NCBI GenBank assembly: GCA_964347545.1
Contig: CAYFZZ010000326.1
Span: 1 to 20,859, forward strand
From: CS4-C045 sp964347545
GTDB taxonomy: Bacteria > Planctomycetota > Planctomycetia > Pirellulales > UBA7805
Direction: 5' to 3'
Length of the DNA: 20,859 nt
Below, one piece after another: positions 1 to 7,014 of the stretch. Under the pieces are notes generated by a model, which was not told where the DNA came from, made no database searches, and saw only the letters and a list, made by a program, of their open reading frames with translations. Every line of letters begins with the position of its first letter. The stretch's first letter is position 1. Made by a program: the position numbers and the translations under genes.

Positions 1-1
1 C

Positions 2-829
2 CCAGGCGGCACCCCACGTTTCGAAGGCTTCCCCCCAGGAGGGCCCCCAGCCGGCCTCGCCGTCCCCCTGCCAGCCACCCTCCCAACCCCCGAGACGACC
101 GACCCCGGCCAACGCCCCCCCCTGACCGAGTACAAACTGGTGCGGGTGTTTGACTTTGACGTCGAGCCCGGCAAGGCCTATCGCTACCAGCTGCAAGTCG
201 TCATGAAAAATCCGAACAGAAAATCCCGGGGACTGCCCGCCTTCTATCTGGATAATCCAAGCACCATCAATGACGAGCTGTGGGAATCGGCGTGGAGCCC
301 GCCCAGTGGCGTCGCTCGAGTTCCCCTCGACGCCAGCCTGTTCGCCGCCAGAATCGTCCCGCCCACCGAGGAGCAGCCCGAACCGGCGGCCGAGGTGATC
401 GTGGAGATCCTGGAAGTTTCCAAAGGTAGCCAACCCGCTGGCAAAATGACCCTGCAACGGGGCGAAGTGATGCGTGGCGCGACGGAGATGTGCCACGCGG
501 ACGTCCAGCGGCAGAAGGTGATCGTCAACAAAGCCGCCCAGCTGGAAGTCGAATACACCCTGCTCGACCTCCGCCAGCCCCGCCCGTTGGGTCTCTCCGC
601 TCAGAGCCCAGGGGAAATCCAGAGCCCGGGGGAAATGCTGTTCATGGACAGCCAGGGAAACCTGGTGGCCTGCAGCACCGCCGCCAACCGGCGGCAGGTA
701 GACCGATTTGAAAAAACGTACCAGGCGGCAAACCGGTCCTCAGCAGTAGAGACGCCACTCATGCCCGTCCCGGAGGAGGACCTGTCCATGGAGGACCTCT
801 CCCCGACCGACAGGCGAGGGCGGCGATAG
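2..829 (+). CDS. Hypothetical protein with Pro-rich linker, 5' end outside window (partial)
   Basis: The reading frame is open from base 2 with no stop before the TAG at 827-829, so this is the C-terminal part of a longer protein. An internal GTG at 140 could be taken for a start, but the frame continues upstream. Roughly the first 40 visible residues are a Pro/Gly/Thr-rich linker. They are followed by a compact stretch with the pattern EYKLVRVFDF, DVEPGKAYRYQLQVV and KNPN, then a mixed alpha/beta part with repeated VIVEILEV-like strands, and a charged, Pro-rich tail ending in RRGRR. I recall similar 'VEPGKxYRYR' segments in planctomycete hypothetical proteins, but I cannot name a family or a function. 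No signal peptide or membrane segment is visible in this part. It converges on the DCC gene with 80 bp between the stops. Coding status is well supported by length and protein-like composition; function is unknown. Confidence 0.7.
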   Translation, partial: PGGTPRFEGFPPGGPPAGLAVPLPATLPTPETTDPGQRPPLTEYKLVRVFDFDVEPGKAYRYQLQVVMKNPNRKSRGLPAFYLDNPSTINDELWESAWSPPSGVARVPLDASLFAARIVPPTEEQPEPAAEVIVEILEVSKGSQPAGKMTLQRGEVMRGATEMCHADVQRQKVIVNKAAQLEVEYTLLDLRQPRPLGLSAQSPGEIQSPGEMLFMDSQGNLVACSTAANRRQVDRFEKTYQAANRSSAVETPLMPVPEEDLSMEDLSPTDRRGRR

Positions 830-838
830 GCTCACCCC

Positions 839-865
839 CCGCCGCAATAGGCTCAACAGCGGCGG
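839..865. terminator. Possible hairpin between convergent genes
   Basis: CCGCCGC (839-845) pairs with GCGGCGG (859-865) across a 13-nt loop, in the 80-bp gap between two convergent stops. The location suits a bidirectional terminator, but there is no T-run on either side and GC-rich chance pairing is common here. Confidence 0.2.
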
Positions 866-909
866 CGGTCCGCTCCCGAAGAATCCGCCCCGCTCCTTTC
901 CTTCTCCCT

Positions 910-1365
910 TCACCCTTTGCCGTGCAGCCGGCAGGTGCCATCTTCACACGGACCGGCCTGGCCCCAACGATATCGCCGGTCGGCGATCTGGCGGTAGAGC
1001 CATCGCCAGAGGGGCAGCGTGCCGGGCAGGTGCAACACGGGACACAGCCACCAAAGCGTCGGCAGCCGGCGGGCTAGCCAACGCACCGCCTCGGCCCCCC
1101 GGTGCCGCTTTCCCCGATGGTCGACGACGACCATCTGACGCATCAGCTCTTCGTGCGACAGGTCCGGGTACCGCTGGGCGACCAGCGGATCGTGCAACGA
1201 GACAAAGGCCAGCCGGCCACCCCGGTCCCAGGAGGCCAGACGTTCAATTTGAGCCCTGCAAATCCGGCAGTGGCCGTCGTAGATGACCACATCGGCCCGC
1301 GGCCGCTGGGCAGGTGTCGCCAGCGGCCGTGAGGCGGTGGGCGTGGTGCGGGAGCCTTGTGACAT
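910..1365 (-). CDS. DCC-family (DUF393) thiol-disulfide oxidoreductase-like protein
   Basis: This 151-residue protein carries the family signature near residue 30: VVIYDGHCRICRAQIERL, the DGxCxxC motif of the DCC/DUF393 group. The CxxC is the putative redox pair of a thioredoxin-like fold. The rest fits the family: a SLHDP segment, a 'MVVVDHRGKRHRGAEAV' strand-helix unit, and a hydrophobic C-terminal half with many Trp (LPTLWWLCPVLHLPG). Family length is usually 120-150 residues. The frame stays open far upstream over the neighbouring gene, but the ATG at 1365 is chosen because AAAGGAG lies 12 nt before it and the upstream residues are unlike the family. A TATGAT box at 1390-1395 gives a short leader containing this ribosome binding site. 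The gene is divergent from the coiled-coil membrane gene. The physiological substrate of this family is not established. Confidence 0.85.
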   Translation of the reverse strand: MSQGSRTTPTASRPLATPAQRPRADVVIYDGHCRICRAQIERLASWDRGGRLAFVSLHDPLVAQRYPDLSHEELMRQMVVVDHRGKRHRGAEAVRWLARRLPTLWWLCPVLHLPGTLPLWRWLYRQIADRRYRWGQAGPCEDGTCRLHGKG

Positions 1366-1389
1366 GTCCGTGAATACTCCTTTGGCTCC

Positions 1390-1395
1390 ATCATA
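1390..1395 (-). promoter_or_regulatory. -10 box of the DCC-protein gene
   Basis: TATGAT on the minus strand (5/6 match to TATAAT) lies 24 nt before the ATG at 1365. The predicted leader would include the AAAGGAG ribosome binding site. I see no good -35 at the 17-bp spacing. Confidence 0.4.
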
Positions 1396-1466
1396 ACCGC
1401 CTGCGGCCGGGGCCGTTAACGGGGACGCGTCCCCCCGGCGGACTCCCTCCCCCGGGGCCAGCGGGG

Positions 1467-1472
1467 TAGAAT
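1467..1472 (+). promoter_or_regulatory. -10 box of the coiled-coil membrane protein gene
   Basis: TAGAAT (5/6 match to TATAAT) sits in the 132-bp divergent gap. It overlaps the upstream in-frame ATG at 1471, which argues against that ATG as the true start and for those at 1489 or 1498. No clear -35. Confidence 0.4.
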
Positions 1473-1497
1473 GGGGGGGCAGGTGGTGATGGCAACC

Positions 1498-3189
1498 ATG
1501 GATTCGACGCAAACAACGTGGCAGCGGCAGATCGCTCGAGCGCGGTGGCGGCTGAATCTGCAGCGTTTCCTGGCGGTCTTGCCGCGGTGCTGGTTTGTGA
1601 CCCTCCTGCTGGCCGCCCTGGCCATCGGTGGGCGGCCCTGGCTGCCCGGCCCGCCCGAGATGTGGGTCTGGAACGTCAGCTGGCTGGGGGGCGCCGTGGG
1701 GGCGGGGCTGCTGGCCGCCGGCGTCTGGTCGTACCTCACGCGACATCAGACCCTGGATGCGGCCCTCGAAATTGACCGCCGCTTTGAGCTGGACGAGCGG
1801 GTCTCCAGCAGTCTGGTGTTGAGCGAACGGGAGCGCGACACCCAGATCGGCCAGGCGTTGCTGGCCGACGCTCAACGTCAGGTCGCTCAGCTGGATCTGG
1901 CCACCCGCTTCCGCCTCTCGGCCGGCCGCAGCATGTTCCTGCCGCTGGTATCCGCCCTGCTCGCTTTGCTGCTGGCCTTCGCCCTCGGCCAGCGGGGACC
2001 GCAGGCCCAGGTTGCCGCGAAACCTCCGGCGGCGCGGCAGCCAGCCCAGGTCAAGCAGTCGGCCGCCAACCTGCAGAAAAAGCTGGCCGCTCGACGAAAA
2101 AAGCTCAGCCAAAAAGGATTGCCGGATGCCGAACGGATGCTGAAGGAACTGGAAGAATCCGTGCGGGATTTGGAGCAGCGTACCGATGGCGATCGCAAGC
2201 GAGCCATGGTGAAGCTGAACAACCTGGCCGCTCGGCTGGAGGACCGCCAAAAGCAGCAGGGTGGGGCCGATCAGCTGCGGCGGCAGCTGAACAAGTTGAA
2301 GCAGCTCAACGCGGGCCCCGCCGACAAGCTGGCTCGCGCCTTGAAAAACGGCAATTTCTCCCAGGCGCTCCGCGAAATGGAAAAGCTGCAACAGCAGTGG
2401 CAACAGGGCCAGCTGGACGAAATGGCCAGGCAGCAGCTGGCCGATCAGTTGCGGCAGATCGAGGAAAAACTGGAGGCCATCGCGGGGGCCCACCAGCAGG
2501 CCAGCGACGATCTGCAGCGGCAGATCCAGCAAGCTCGTCGGGATGGCGACCAGGCTGCCGCTGAAAAACTGCAGGAGGCGTGGGACCAGCTGCAGCAGCA
2601 GCTGCCCGCCCTCGAGCAATTGGCTCCGCTGGCTCAAAAATGCGCCGACGCCGCTCAGGCCATGCAGGAGGGACAAGCCGACCGTGCAGGACAAGCCCTG
2701 GATCAACTCGCCGCTGAACTGGCGCAGCTGCAGAACGAGCTGGAAGAGATGCAGGCCTGGGAGGCGACCCTGGGAGAAATCGAGCTGGCCAAGAACGCCC
2801 TCACCTGCTCGGAATGCGCCGGCGGGGGCTGCCGCCAGTGTCAGGGCGCCGGCCGGCAGAGCCGTGCCGGTGCGGGGGGTGTGGGGGCCGGCGGCCAGGG
2901 GGGCGACGGCCTGGGAGCGGCCACGGGCGGACGAGGGACGCGACCCGAAACCGAAGATGATGCCTCGACCTACGACTCCCAGGTCCGAGGCCAGGTCGGG
3001 CCGGGACGAGCCGTGGCGGCCGGGCGGGCCGAGGGTCCCAATGCCAAGGGCCCGGTCCGCGACGCCATCCAGGCCGACTTCCACAGCCAGGACAGCGGAC
3101 CGGCCGATCCGCTCAGCACCCAGCGGCTCCCCAAATCCCACCAGCGACTGGTGGAAGAGTACTTTGAGGCGATTCGCACCGGGGAATGA
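1498..3189 (+). CDS. Membrane coiled-coil protein with two DnaJ-type CxxCxGxG repeats
   Basis: The product is 563 residues from the ATG at 1498. In-frame ATGs at 1471 and 1489 exist; the first overlaps the -10 box. AGGTGG at 1481-1486 leaves 11 nt to 1498 but only 2 nt to 1489. Three membrane segments can be seen: about 29-46, 60-80 and 146-164. A long Gln/Glu/Lys/Leu-rich coiled coil follows, roughly residues 185-430. It is followed by CSECAGGG (437-444) and CRQCQGAG (445-452), two exact matches to the CxxCxGxG zinc repeat of DnaJ, then a Gly-rich low-complexity region. The C-terminus (LPKSHQRLVEEYFEAIRTGE) resembles the tail of large membrane proteins found near planctomycete vWA/BatA genes (DUF4175-like), which is recollection rather than proof. 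It most probably acts at the cytoplasmic membrane, with the coiled coil on one face. Its function is unknown. Confidence 0.8.
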   Translation: MDSTQTTWQRQIARARWRLNLQRFLAVLPRCWFVTLLLAALAIGGRPWLPGPPEMWVWNVSWLGGAVGAGLLAAGVWSYLTRHQTLDAALEIDRRFELDERVSSSLVLSERERDTQIGQALLADAQRQVAQLDLATRFRLSAGRSMFLPLVSALLALLLAFALGQRGPQAQVAAKPPAARQPAQVKQSAANLQKKLAARRKKLSQKGLPDAERMLKELEESVRDLEQRTDGDRKRAMVKLNNLAARLEDRQKQQGGADQLRRQLNKLKQLNAGPADKLARALKNGNFSQALREMEKLQQQWQQGQLDEMARQQLADQLRQIEEKLEAIAGAHQQASDDLQRQIQQARRDGDQAAAEKLQEAWDQLQQQLPALEQLAPLAQKCADAAQAMQEGQADRAGQALDQLAAELAQLQNELEEMQAWEATLGEIELAKNALTCSECAGGGCRQCQGAGRQSRAGAGGVGAGGQGGDGLGAATGGRGTRPETEDDASTYDSQVRGQVGPGRAVAAGRAEGPNAKGPVRDAIQADFHSQDSGPADPLSTQRLPKSHQRLVEEYFEAIRTGE

Positions 3190-3199
3190 GGACCCACTT

Positions 3200-3451
3200 T
3201 CAGGATTGCATCCGCCGGGGAATCGTGAACGAGTACAGGATCACCACGACCCCACTGGCCAAAAAAGCCCACGGCGCCCAGTCGGGCGGGTTCACCACGT
3301 GCCTGCCGGCAGGGGGCGGGACCAAGCCAAACCCGTCGTTTTCCGCGGGGGGCACGGCGAAATTGGCGAAGACCGCCTCTTCAATCACCAGGCATTGCAG
3401 ACCGACCAGGCAGGTGAAGACGCCGATCGCCAGGAAAAATGCACGCCACAT
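3200..3451 (-). CDS. Small two-TM membrane protein, uncharacterised
   Basis: This 83-residue protein begins MWRAFFLAIGVFTCLVGLQC, a first membrane segment at residues 3-22. A roughly 30-residue Pro-rich loop follows, and a second membrane segment (about 55-75: APWAFLASGVVVILYSFTIP) ends in the basic RRMQS. The start ATG at 3451 is chosen because AAGGAGG lies 8 nt upstream; an in-frame GTG at 3460 overlaps that site. A CTGACA-N16-AATACT promoter precedes it. The gene converges with the coiled-coil membrane gene, with 10 bp between the stops. The clean ribosome binding site, promoter and coherent hairpin topology make it a real gene. The 'PPDWAPWAFLASG...LYSFTIPRR' tail looks like small proteins I recall from other planctomycetes, with no known function. 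Confidence 0.75.
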   Translation of the reverse strand: MWRAFFLAIGVFTCLVGLQCLVIEEAVFANFAVPPAENDGFGLVPPPAGRHVVNPPDWAPWAFLASGVVVILYSFTIPRRMQS

Positions 3452-3496
3452 CGTAACCACCTCCTTCCGCCGCAGTCTTCGGGGACCCGGCTGGCC

Positions 3497-3524
3497 AGTA
3501 TTCCTATCGACCTGTGCGTGTCAG
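3497..3524 (-). promoter_or_regulatory. Promoter of the small two-TM protein gene
   Basis: On the minus strand CTGACA (3519-3524, 5/6 to TTGACA) is followed after 16 bp by AATACT (3497-3502, 4/6 to TATAAT). It predicts a leader of about 40 nt that carries the AAGGAGG ribosome binding site. Confidence 0.45.
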
Positions 3525-3990
3525 CCGCTGCAGATTCCGCGCCGCGGCCCCGGGCGGGGTGCTACGGCAAACCGGATTACAACGGCTGACGAGGCCGGTC
3601 CTGAGGTGTTTTTGCTTCGTGACGCGTGGCAGGCAACGCCCGGTCCCCAGCCGAGGCCCAGGGGCCGGGCGGCTCGAACCGCCCGCTCGACCTCCCGCCG
3701 CTCCGCCCGCCACCCTTTCCCCGTGTCATCTTCCCCGTGTCATCTGCGGGCTCCATTCCCTCCCGCCATCAGCCAGGCTCGATCCTCCCGCCCGTCTGGG
3801 GCCCCCGGCAGGCCCCCCCGGCTGCCCCGCCGCGGGGCGCCCCCCCGGCAGGGCCGCCTGTACGGGAAGTACGGACAAAACGACATGGGGACCGGGTGCG
3901 GGGGCGGGAACCCATGACCTGACTCAACTTCAGTCAATATCGCTGCCGATGTAGACCGATTCAAAAAACTGCCCAGCGGCTGCGGCATCG
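3525..3990. other. Gene-poor intergenic stretch
   Basis: I find no convincing gene here. The short open frames are Pro/Arg-rich GC artefacts without ribosome binding sites. The stretch holds a 14-nt tandem duplication (3717-3744), a 7-bp hairpin (CGGGCGG 3666-3672 with CCGCCCG 3679-3685), an 8-bp inverted pair GTCAGCCG (3520-3527) and CGGCTGAC (3583-3590), and TGACT/AGTCA arms (3920-3924, 3932-3936) upstream of the next promoter. A small RNA cannot be excluded, but no known RNA family is recognisable. Confidence 0.5.
3717..3744. repeat. Tandem 14-nt duplication
   Basis: TTCCCCGTGTCATC occurs twice without a gap (3717-3730 and 3731-3744). It lies in non-coding DNA and probably arose by slippage. 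Confidence 0.8.
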
Positions 3991-4018
3991 TTGTGGAGCA
4001 CGCTGGCGACCCTATAAT
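3991..4018 (+). promoter_or_regulatory. Sigma70-type promoter of the PAS/GAF/REC gene
   Basis: A perfect TATAAT at 4013-4018 is preceded after 16 bp by TTGTGG (3991-3996, 3/6 to TTGACA). Transcription would start near 4025, leaving about 38 nt to the TTG start at 4063. This is the best -10 box in the window. Confidence 0.6.
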
Positions 4019-4062
4019 AGGAAGAGGGTATCGATTACCAGCCGCATGAGGGTTCCAGGGCT

Positions 4063-5781
4063 TTGTCCAGCCAGAAACCGAGAATCCTGCTGATTGCCGG
4101 CCCCGCCGTCCGCCACGGCGCCCTCTACCAGTTCTTGCGCGACCACTACCAGCTGGTGGAAGCGGAGGACCACTTGCAGGCTCTTTCTTGCCTGCAGGAC
4201 GATTCGTTCGACGGCGTGTACGTGATGTCCAGTCACGTGGGCGAGCTGACGAAGGTCGAGCGGCAGGTGCAGAAGCGGCGGATTTTGGAGTGCATGCCGG
4301 ACGGCGTGGTCCTCCTGGACAGCGAAAACAAAATCGTGTGGCACAACGACCGGCTGCGCGAGTGGTGCCAGTCGGACCAGCTGGTGGGGCGAAACTTTTA
4401 CGACGTGCTGTCCAGCCCAGAAATTCTCGGCCCCGACTTTTGCCCCTTTCACACGGCCATGTCCACGGAGGCTCCCAGTTCCTCCACCCTCCGCACCGGC
4501 GACAATCTTTATTTCCACATCCACGCCGCTCCGGTGCCCGAGGAAGTTGGTCCGCCCAATTATTTGATCGTGACCATTCGTGACGTGACGGACGAGCGTC
4601 TGCAGCAACAGAAGCTGGCGGCCATTTACAAGGCCGGGATGGAACTGTCCGACCTGAAACCGGACGAATTGATCAACATGTCGGTGGAAGACCGGATTGA
4701 GCTGCTGAAATCGAACATCTTGCACTTTACCGGCGAGCTGCTGAATTACGATGTCGTGGAAGTCCGCCTGCTGGACAAAAAGACCAACCGGCTGGAACCG
4801 CTGGTGGCGGTGGGCATCGATGCCGAAGCGGCGAAACGCAAACTGTTCGCTCTGCCCCAAAACAACGGCGTGACCGGCTTTGTGGCGGCCACGGGCAAAA
4901 GCTATCTGTGCGAAAATACCGCCGACGACCCCTTGTACATGTCCGGCGCCGCCGGCGCCAACAGCTCGTTGACCGTCCCGCTGATCCTGCACGACGAAGT
5001 GATCGGCACCTTCAACGTGGAGAGTCCCGAGCCTTCGGCTTTTAACGAGAGCGACCTGCAGTTCCTGGAAATTTTTGGCCGCGACGTGGCTCGAGCCCTG
5101 GGCACGCTGGAGCTGCTGGTGGCCGAAAAGGCCGGCACGGCGGCGGAAAGCGTGGAAGCGATCCACACCGCGGTAGCCCTGCCCATCGACCAGATCCTGA
5201 ACGAAGCGGTCAGCGTGATGGAGCGTTATATCGGCCACGAACCGGAAGTCATTCAGCGGCTGGAAAAAATCCTGCGGGCCGCGCGGGATATCAAGCAGGT
5301 GATTCAGAAGGTCGGCCAGACGATGACCCCCAGCGAGGCGGTGCCGCAGGCCCTCCAGGTCGAACCGCGCCAGCTGCTGGTCGGACGCCGCGTGCTGGTT
5401 GCCGATGCCGACGAAACTGTCCGCAGCGCCGCCCACGCGCTGCTGGAACGTTATCACTGCACCGTCGAAACCGCTCATGATGGCGCCGAAACCCTGTACA
5501 TGGTCCGCAACATCTCGACCCTCGGCAGCTACGACGTCGTCATCGCCGATATCCGCTTGCCGGACATGAACGGTTACGAACTGATGCAAAAGCTGAGCGA
5601 GCTGCACGATGCGCCCACCTTGGTCCTCATGACAGGCTTCGGCTATGATCCGGGCCATTCGATTGTCAAAGCGCGTCAAGCCGGCCTCCAGGAAGTGCTC
5701 TACAAACCCTTCCGCCTGGATCAGCTGCTGGAGACGGTGGAACGTGTGGTGAGTGCCAAATCGACGGTCTCGCAGTCGTAA
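4063..5781 (+). CDS. Signalling protein: receiver-like, PAS, GAF, and C-terminal receiver domains
   Basis: This 572-residue protein shows several domains. Residues 6-60 look like a receiver fold (RILLIAGPAVRHG...) whose acceptor position (GVYVMSSHV) lacks Asp. A PAS domain spans about 74-175 and a GAF domain about 186-350. Residues 360-418 form a helical pair resembling a histidine-kinase dimerisation region (H368, AVALPIDQIL), but no ATP-binding kinase domain follows. The C-terminal receiver (442-560) is intact: acidic D448 and D450, acceptor D496 in VVIADIRLPD, T524 and K548 (LYKPF). It probably acts in the cytoplasm as a phosphorylation- or ligand-responsive integrator with a separate kinase. 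The start is TTG at 4063 with GAGGG 10 nt upstream; an ATG at 4046 is out of frame, and a stop at 4018-4020 bounds the frame. The metallophosphoesterase gene follows 57 bp later and may be co-transcribed. Confidence 0.88.
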   Translation: MSSQKPRILLIAGPAVRHGALYQFLRDHYQLVEAEDHLQALSCLQDDSFDGVYVMSSHVGELTKVERQVQKRRILECMPDGVVLLDSENKIVWHNDRLREWCQSDQLVGRNFYDVLSSPEILGPDFCPFHTAMSTEAPSSSTLRTGDNLYFHIHAAPVPEEVGPPNYLIVTIRDVTDERLQQQKLAAIYKAGMELSDLKPDELINMSVEDRIELLKSNILHFTGELLNYDVVEVRLLDKKTNRLEPLVAVGIDAEAAKRKLFALPQNNGVTGFVAATGKSYLCENTADDPLYMSGAAGANSSLTVPLILHDEVIGTFNVESPEPSAFNESDLQFLEIFGRDVARALGTLELLVAEKAGTAAESVEAIHTAVALPIDQILNEAVSVMERYIGHEPEVIQRLEKILRAARDIKQVIQKVGQTMTPSEAVPQALQVEPRQLLVGRRVLVADADETVRSAAHALLERYHCTVETAHDGAETLYMVRNISTLGSYDVVIADIRLPDMNGYELMQKLSELHDAPTLVLMTGFGYDPGHSIVKARQAGLQEVLYKPFRLDQLLETVERVVSAKSTVSQS

Positions 5782-5838
5782 CCAGCGACCCGGACGGGGC
5801 CCCAACTAACAGGCGAACGGGCCCGACCCCTAGTCGCG

Positions 5839-7014
5839 ATGAACATCCTGGAGCACATCCTGGAACTGGCGCTGATCGCCACGGCCCTGTGGGGCCACGC
5901 CGTCTTGTGGCTGAAAGTCCTGGACAACCTGCTGGGCCACGAACCGGCCCGCCGGCTGGTCGTCGCCGCCAAAGTCCTGACCCTCCTGTTGTGCCTCCTG
6001 CTGCCCGTGTGGCTGGCCGGCTGGTACCTCCGCACCCCGCTCAACCTGCTCGACCAGCTGGGGCAAGGCCAGCTGTCGCTGCCGTTGGCGTATGCCATCT
6101 TGTGCTGGGCCCTGGCGGTGGCGACCGCTCCCCAGTTTCTGCGACCCCATCGGGGCGATGATGCGGTCGTCCTGATTTCCAATCACACCACGCTGGTCGA
6201 CGTGGGCGCTCAGCTCGCCCCACCCCTCACCGCCGCCGGGCTGGCTCGGCTCTGTGCCCACTTGCCGGGCAACCAGATCCTCCAGCTGCTGATCCACGAA
6301 GAAAAGATCCGCGTCCCCCAGCTGCCACCCGGTCTGGAAGGGATGTCGATCACCCACCTTTCCGATCTGCACTTGACCGGGAAGGTGACCAAACCCTTCT
6401 TCGAGGAAGTGGTGCGGCAGGCCAATCGCCTGGAAGGGGACCTGATCGCGATCACCGGGGACATCGTCGATCACCCGGCCTGTCTGGATTGGCTGCCCGA
6501 CACCCTGGGACGCCTCCGCGCCGCCTGCGGGGTGTACTACGTGCTGGGTAACCACGACACCCGGCTCGACAGCGACCGCTTGCGGCAAGCGCTGGCCGAC
6601 TGCGGCCTGGTCCCCCTGGGGGGCCGCTGGCGGGAGACCACCTGGCGAGACCAGAAGCTGATTTTGGCCGGCAACGAGCTGCCTTGGTTTGGGCCGGCGC
6701 CGGATCTGAGCGACTGTCCCCCGCGGGCCGATGGCCCGCTGCGGATCTTGCTGGCCCACTCACCCGACCAGCTGCCCTGGGCCCGGCAACACCAGTTCGA
6801 CCTCATGCTGGCGGGACACACCCACGGGGGCCAAATTCACCTCCCCTGGACCGGTCCGCTGGTTTCGGCCACCAGGATCGGCACCGATTACGCGGCCGGG
6901 CTCTCCAGCGCCCCCCCCACCGTGCTGCACGTCAGCCGAGGCATCTCCCAGACGGTGCCCCTTAGACTGCGCTGTCCACCCGAACTGGCACGGCTGACGC
7001 TGTTTCGCAGCTAG
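5839..7014 (+). CDS. Membrane-anchored calcineurin-like metallophosphoesterase
   Basis: This 391-residue protein has an N-terminal membrane region (hydrophobic stretches about 7-28, 40-63 and 81-98). It is followed by a complete calcineurin-type phosphoesterase domain from about residue 160. The metal ligands can all be read: SDLH (D176, H178), GDIVDH (D208), GNHD (N238, H239), AHSPD (H307) and GHTHGG (H327, H329). This pattern matches the YkuE/YaeI-like branch of membrane-associated phosphohydrolases, so a phospholipid or lipid-linked substrate is plausible, but the substrate cannot be read from sequence. The ATG at 5839 has no good ribosome binding site; it is kept because the hydrophobic N-terminus starts directly after it. 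The 3' end overlaps the convergent methyltransferase gene by 53 bp. Confidence 0.9.
   Translation: MNILEHILELALIATALWGHAVLWLKVLDNLLGHEPARRLVVAAKVLTLLLCLLLPVWLAGWYLRTPLNLLDQLGQGQLSLPLAYAILCWALAVATAPQFLRPHRGDDAVVLISNHTTLVDVGAQLAPPLTAAGLARLCAHLPGNQILQLLIHEEKIRVPQLPPGLEGMSITHLSDLHLTGKVTKPFFEEVVRQANRLEGDLIAITGDIVDHPACLDWLPDTLGRLRAACGVYYVLGNHDTRLDSDRLRQALADCGLVPLGGRWRETTWRDQKLILAGNELPWFGPAPDLSDCPPRADGPLRILLAHSPDQLPWARQHQFDLMLAGHTHGGQIHLPWTGPLVSATRIGTDYAAGLSSAPPTVLHVSRGISQTVPLRLRCPPELARLTLFRS

Noticed and set aside
698..721. Similarity of GTAGACCGATT plus an A-run here to 3951-3971
   Set aside because: Only 11 exact bases followed by a partial match; no flanking similarity, so a chance resemblance is more likely than a repeat.
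1366..3141. Upstream extension of the DCC-protein frame over the coiled-coil gene
   Set aside because: The extension is antisense to a real gene, low-complexity Leu/Gln/Gly, and precedes a better start with a ribosome binding site.
3667..3684. Hairpin whose minus-strand sequence GGTTCGAGCC resembles a tRNA T-arm
   Set aside because: The loop is 6 nt instead of 7, and no anticodon arm, D-arm or acceptor stem can be placed around it.
3740..3988. 82-codon minus-strand open frame in the gene-poor interval
   Set aside because: Pro/Gly/Arg-rich composition, no ribosome binding site, no promoter and no motif.
4012..5805. Long minus-strand open frame opposite the PAS/GAF/REC gene
   Set aside because: The plus-strand product has clear domains and a promoter. 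The antisense product is His/Gln/Val-rich with no motif, as expected from complementing GC-rich codons.
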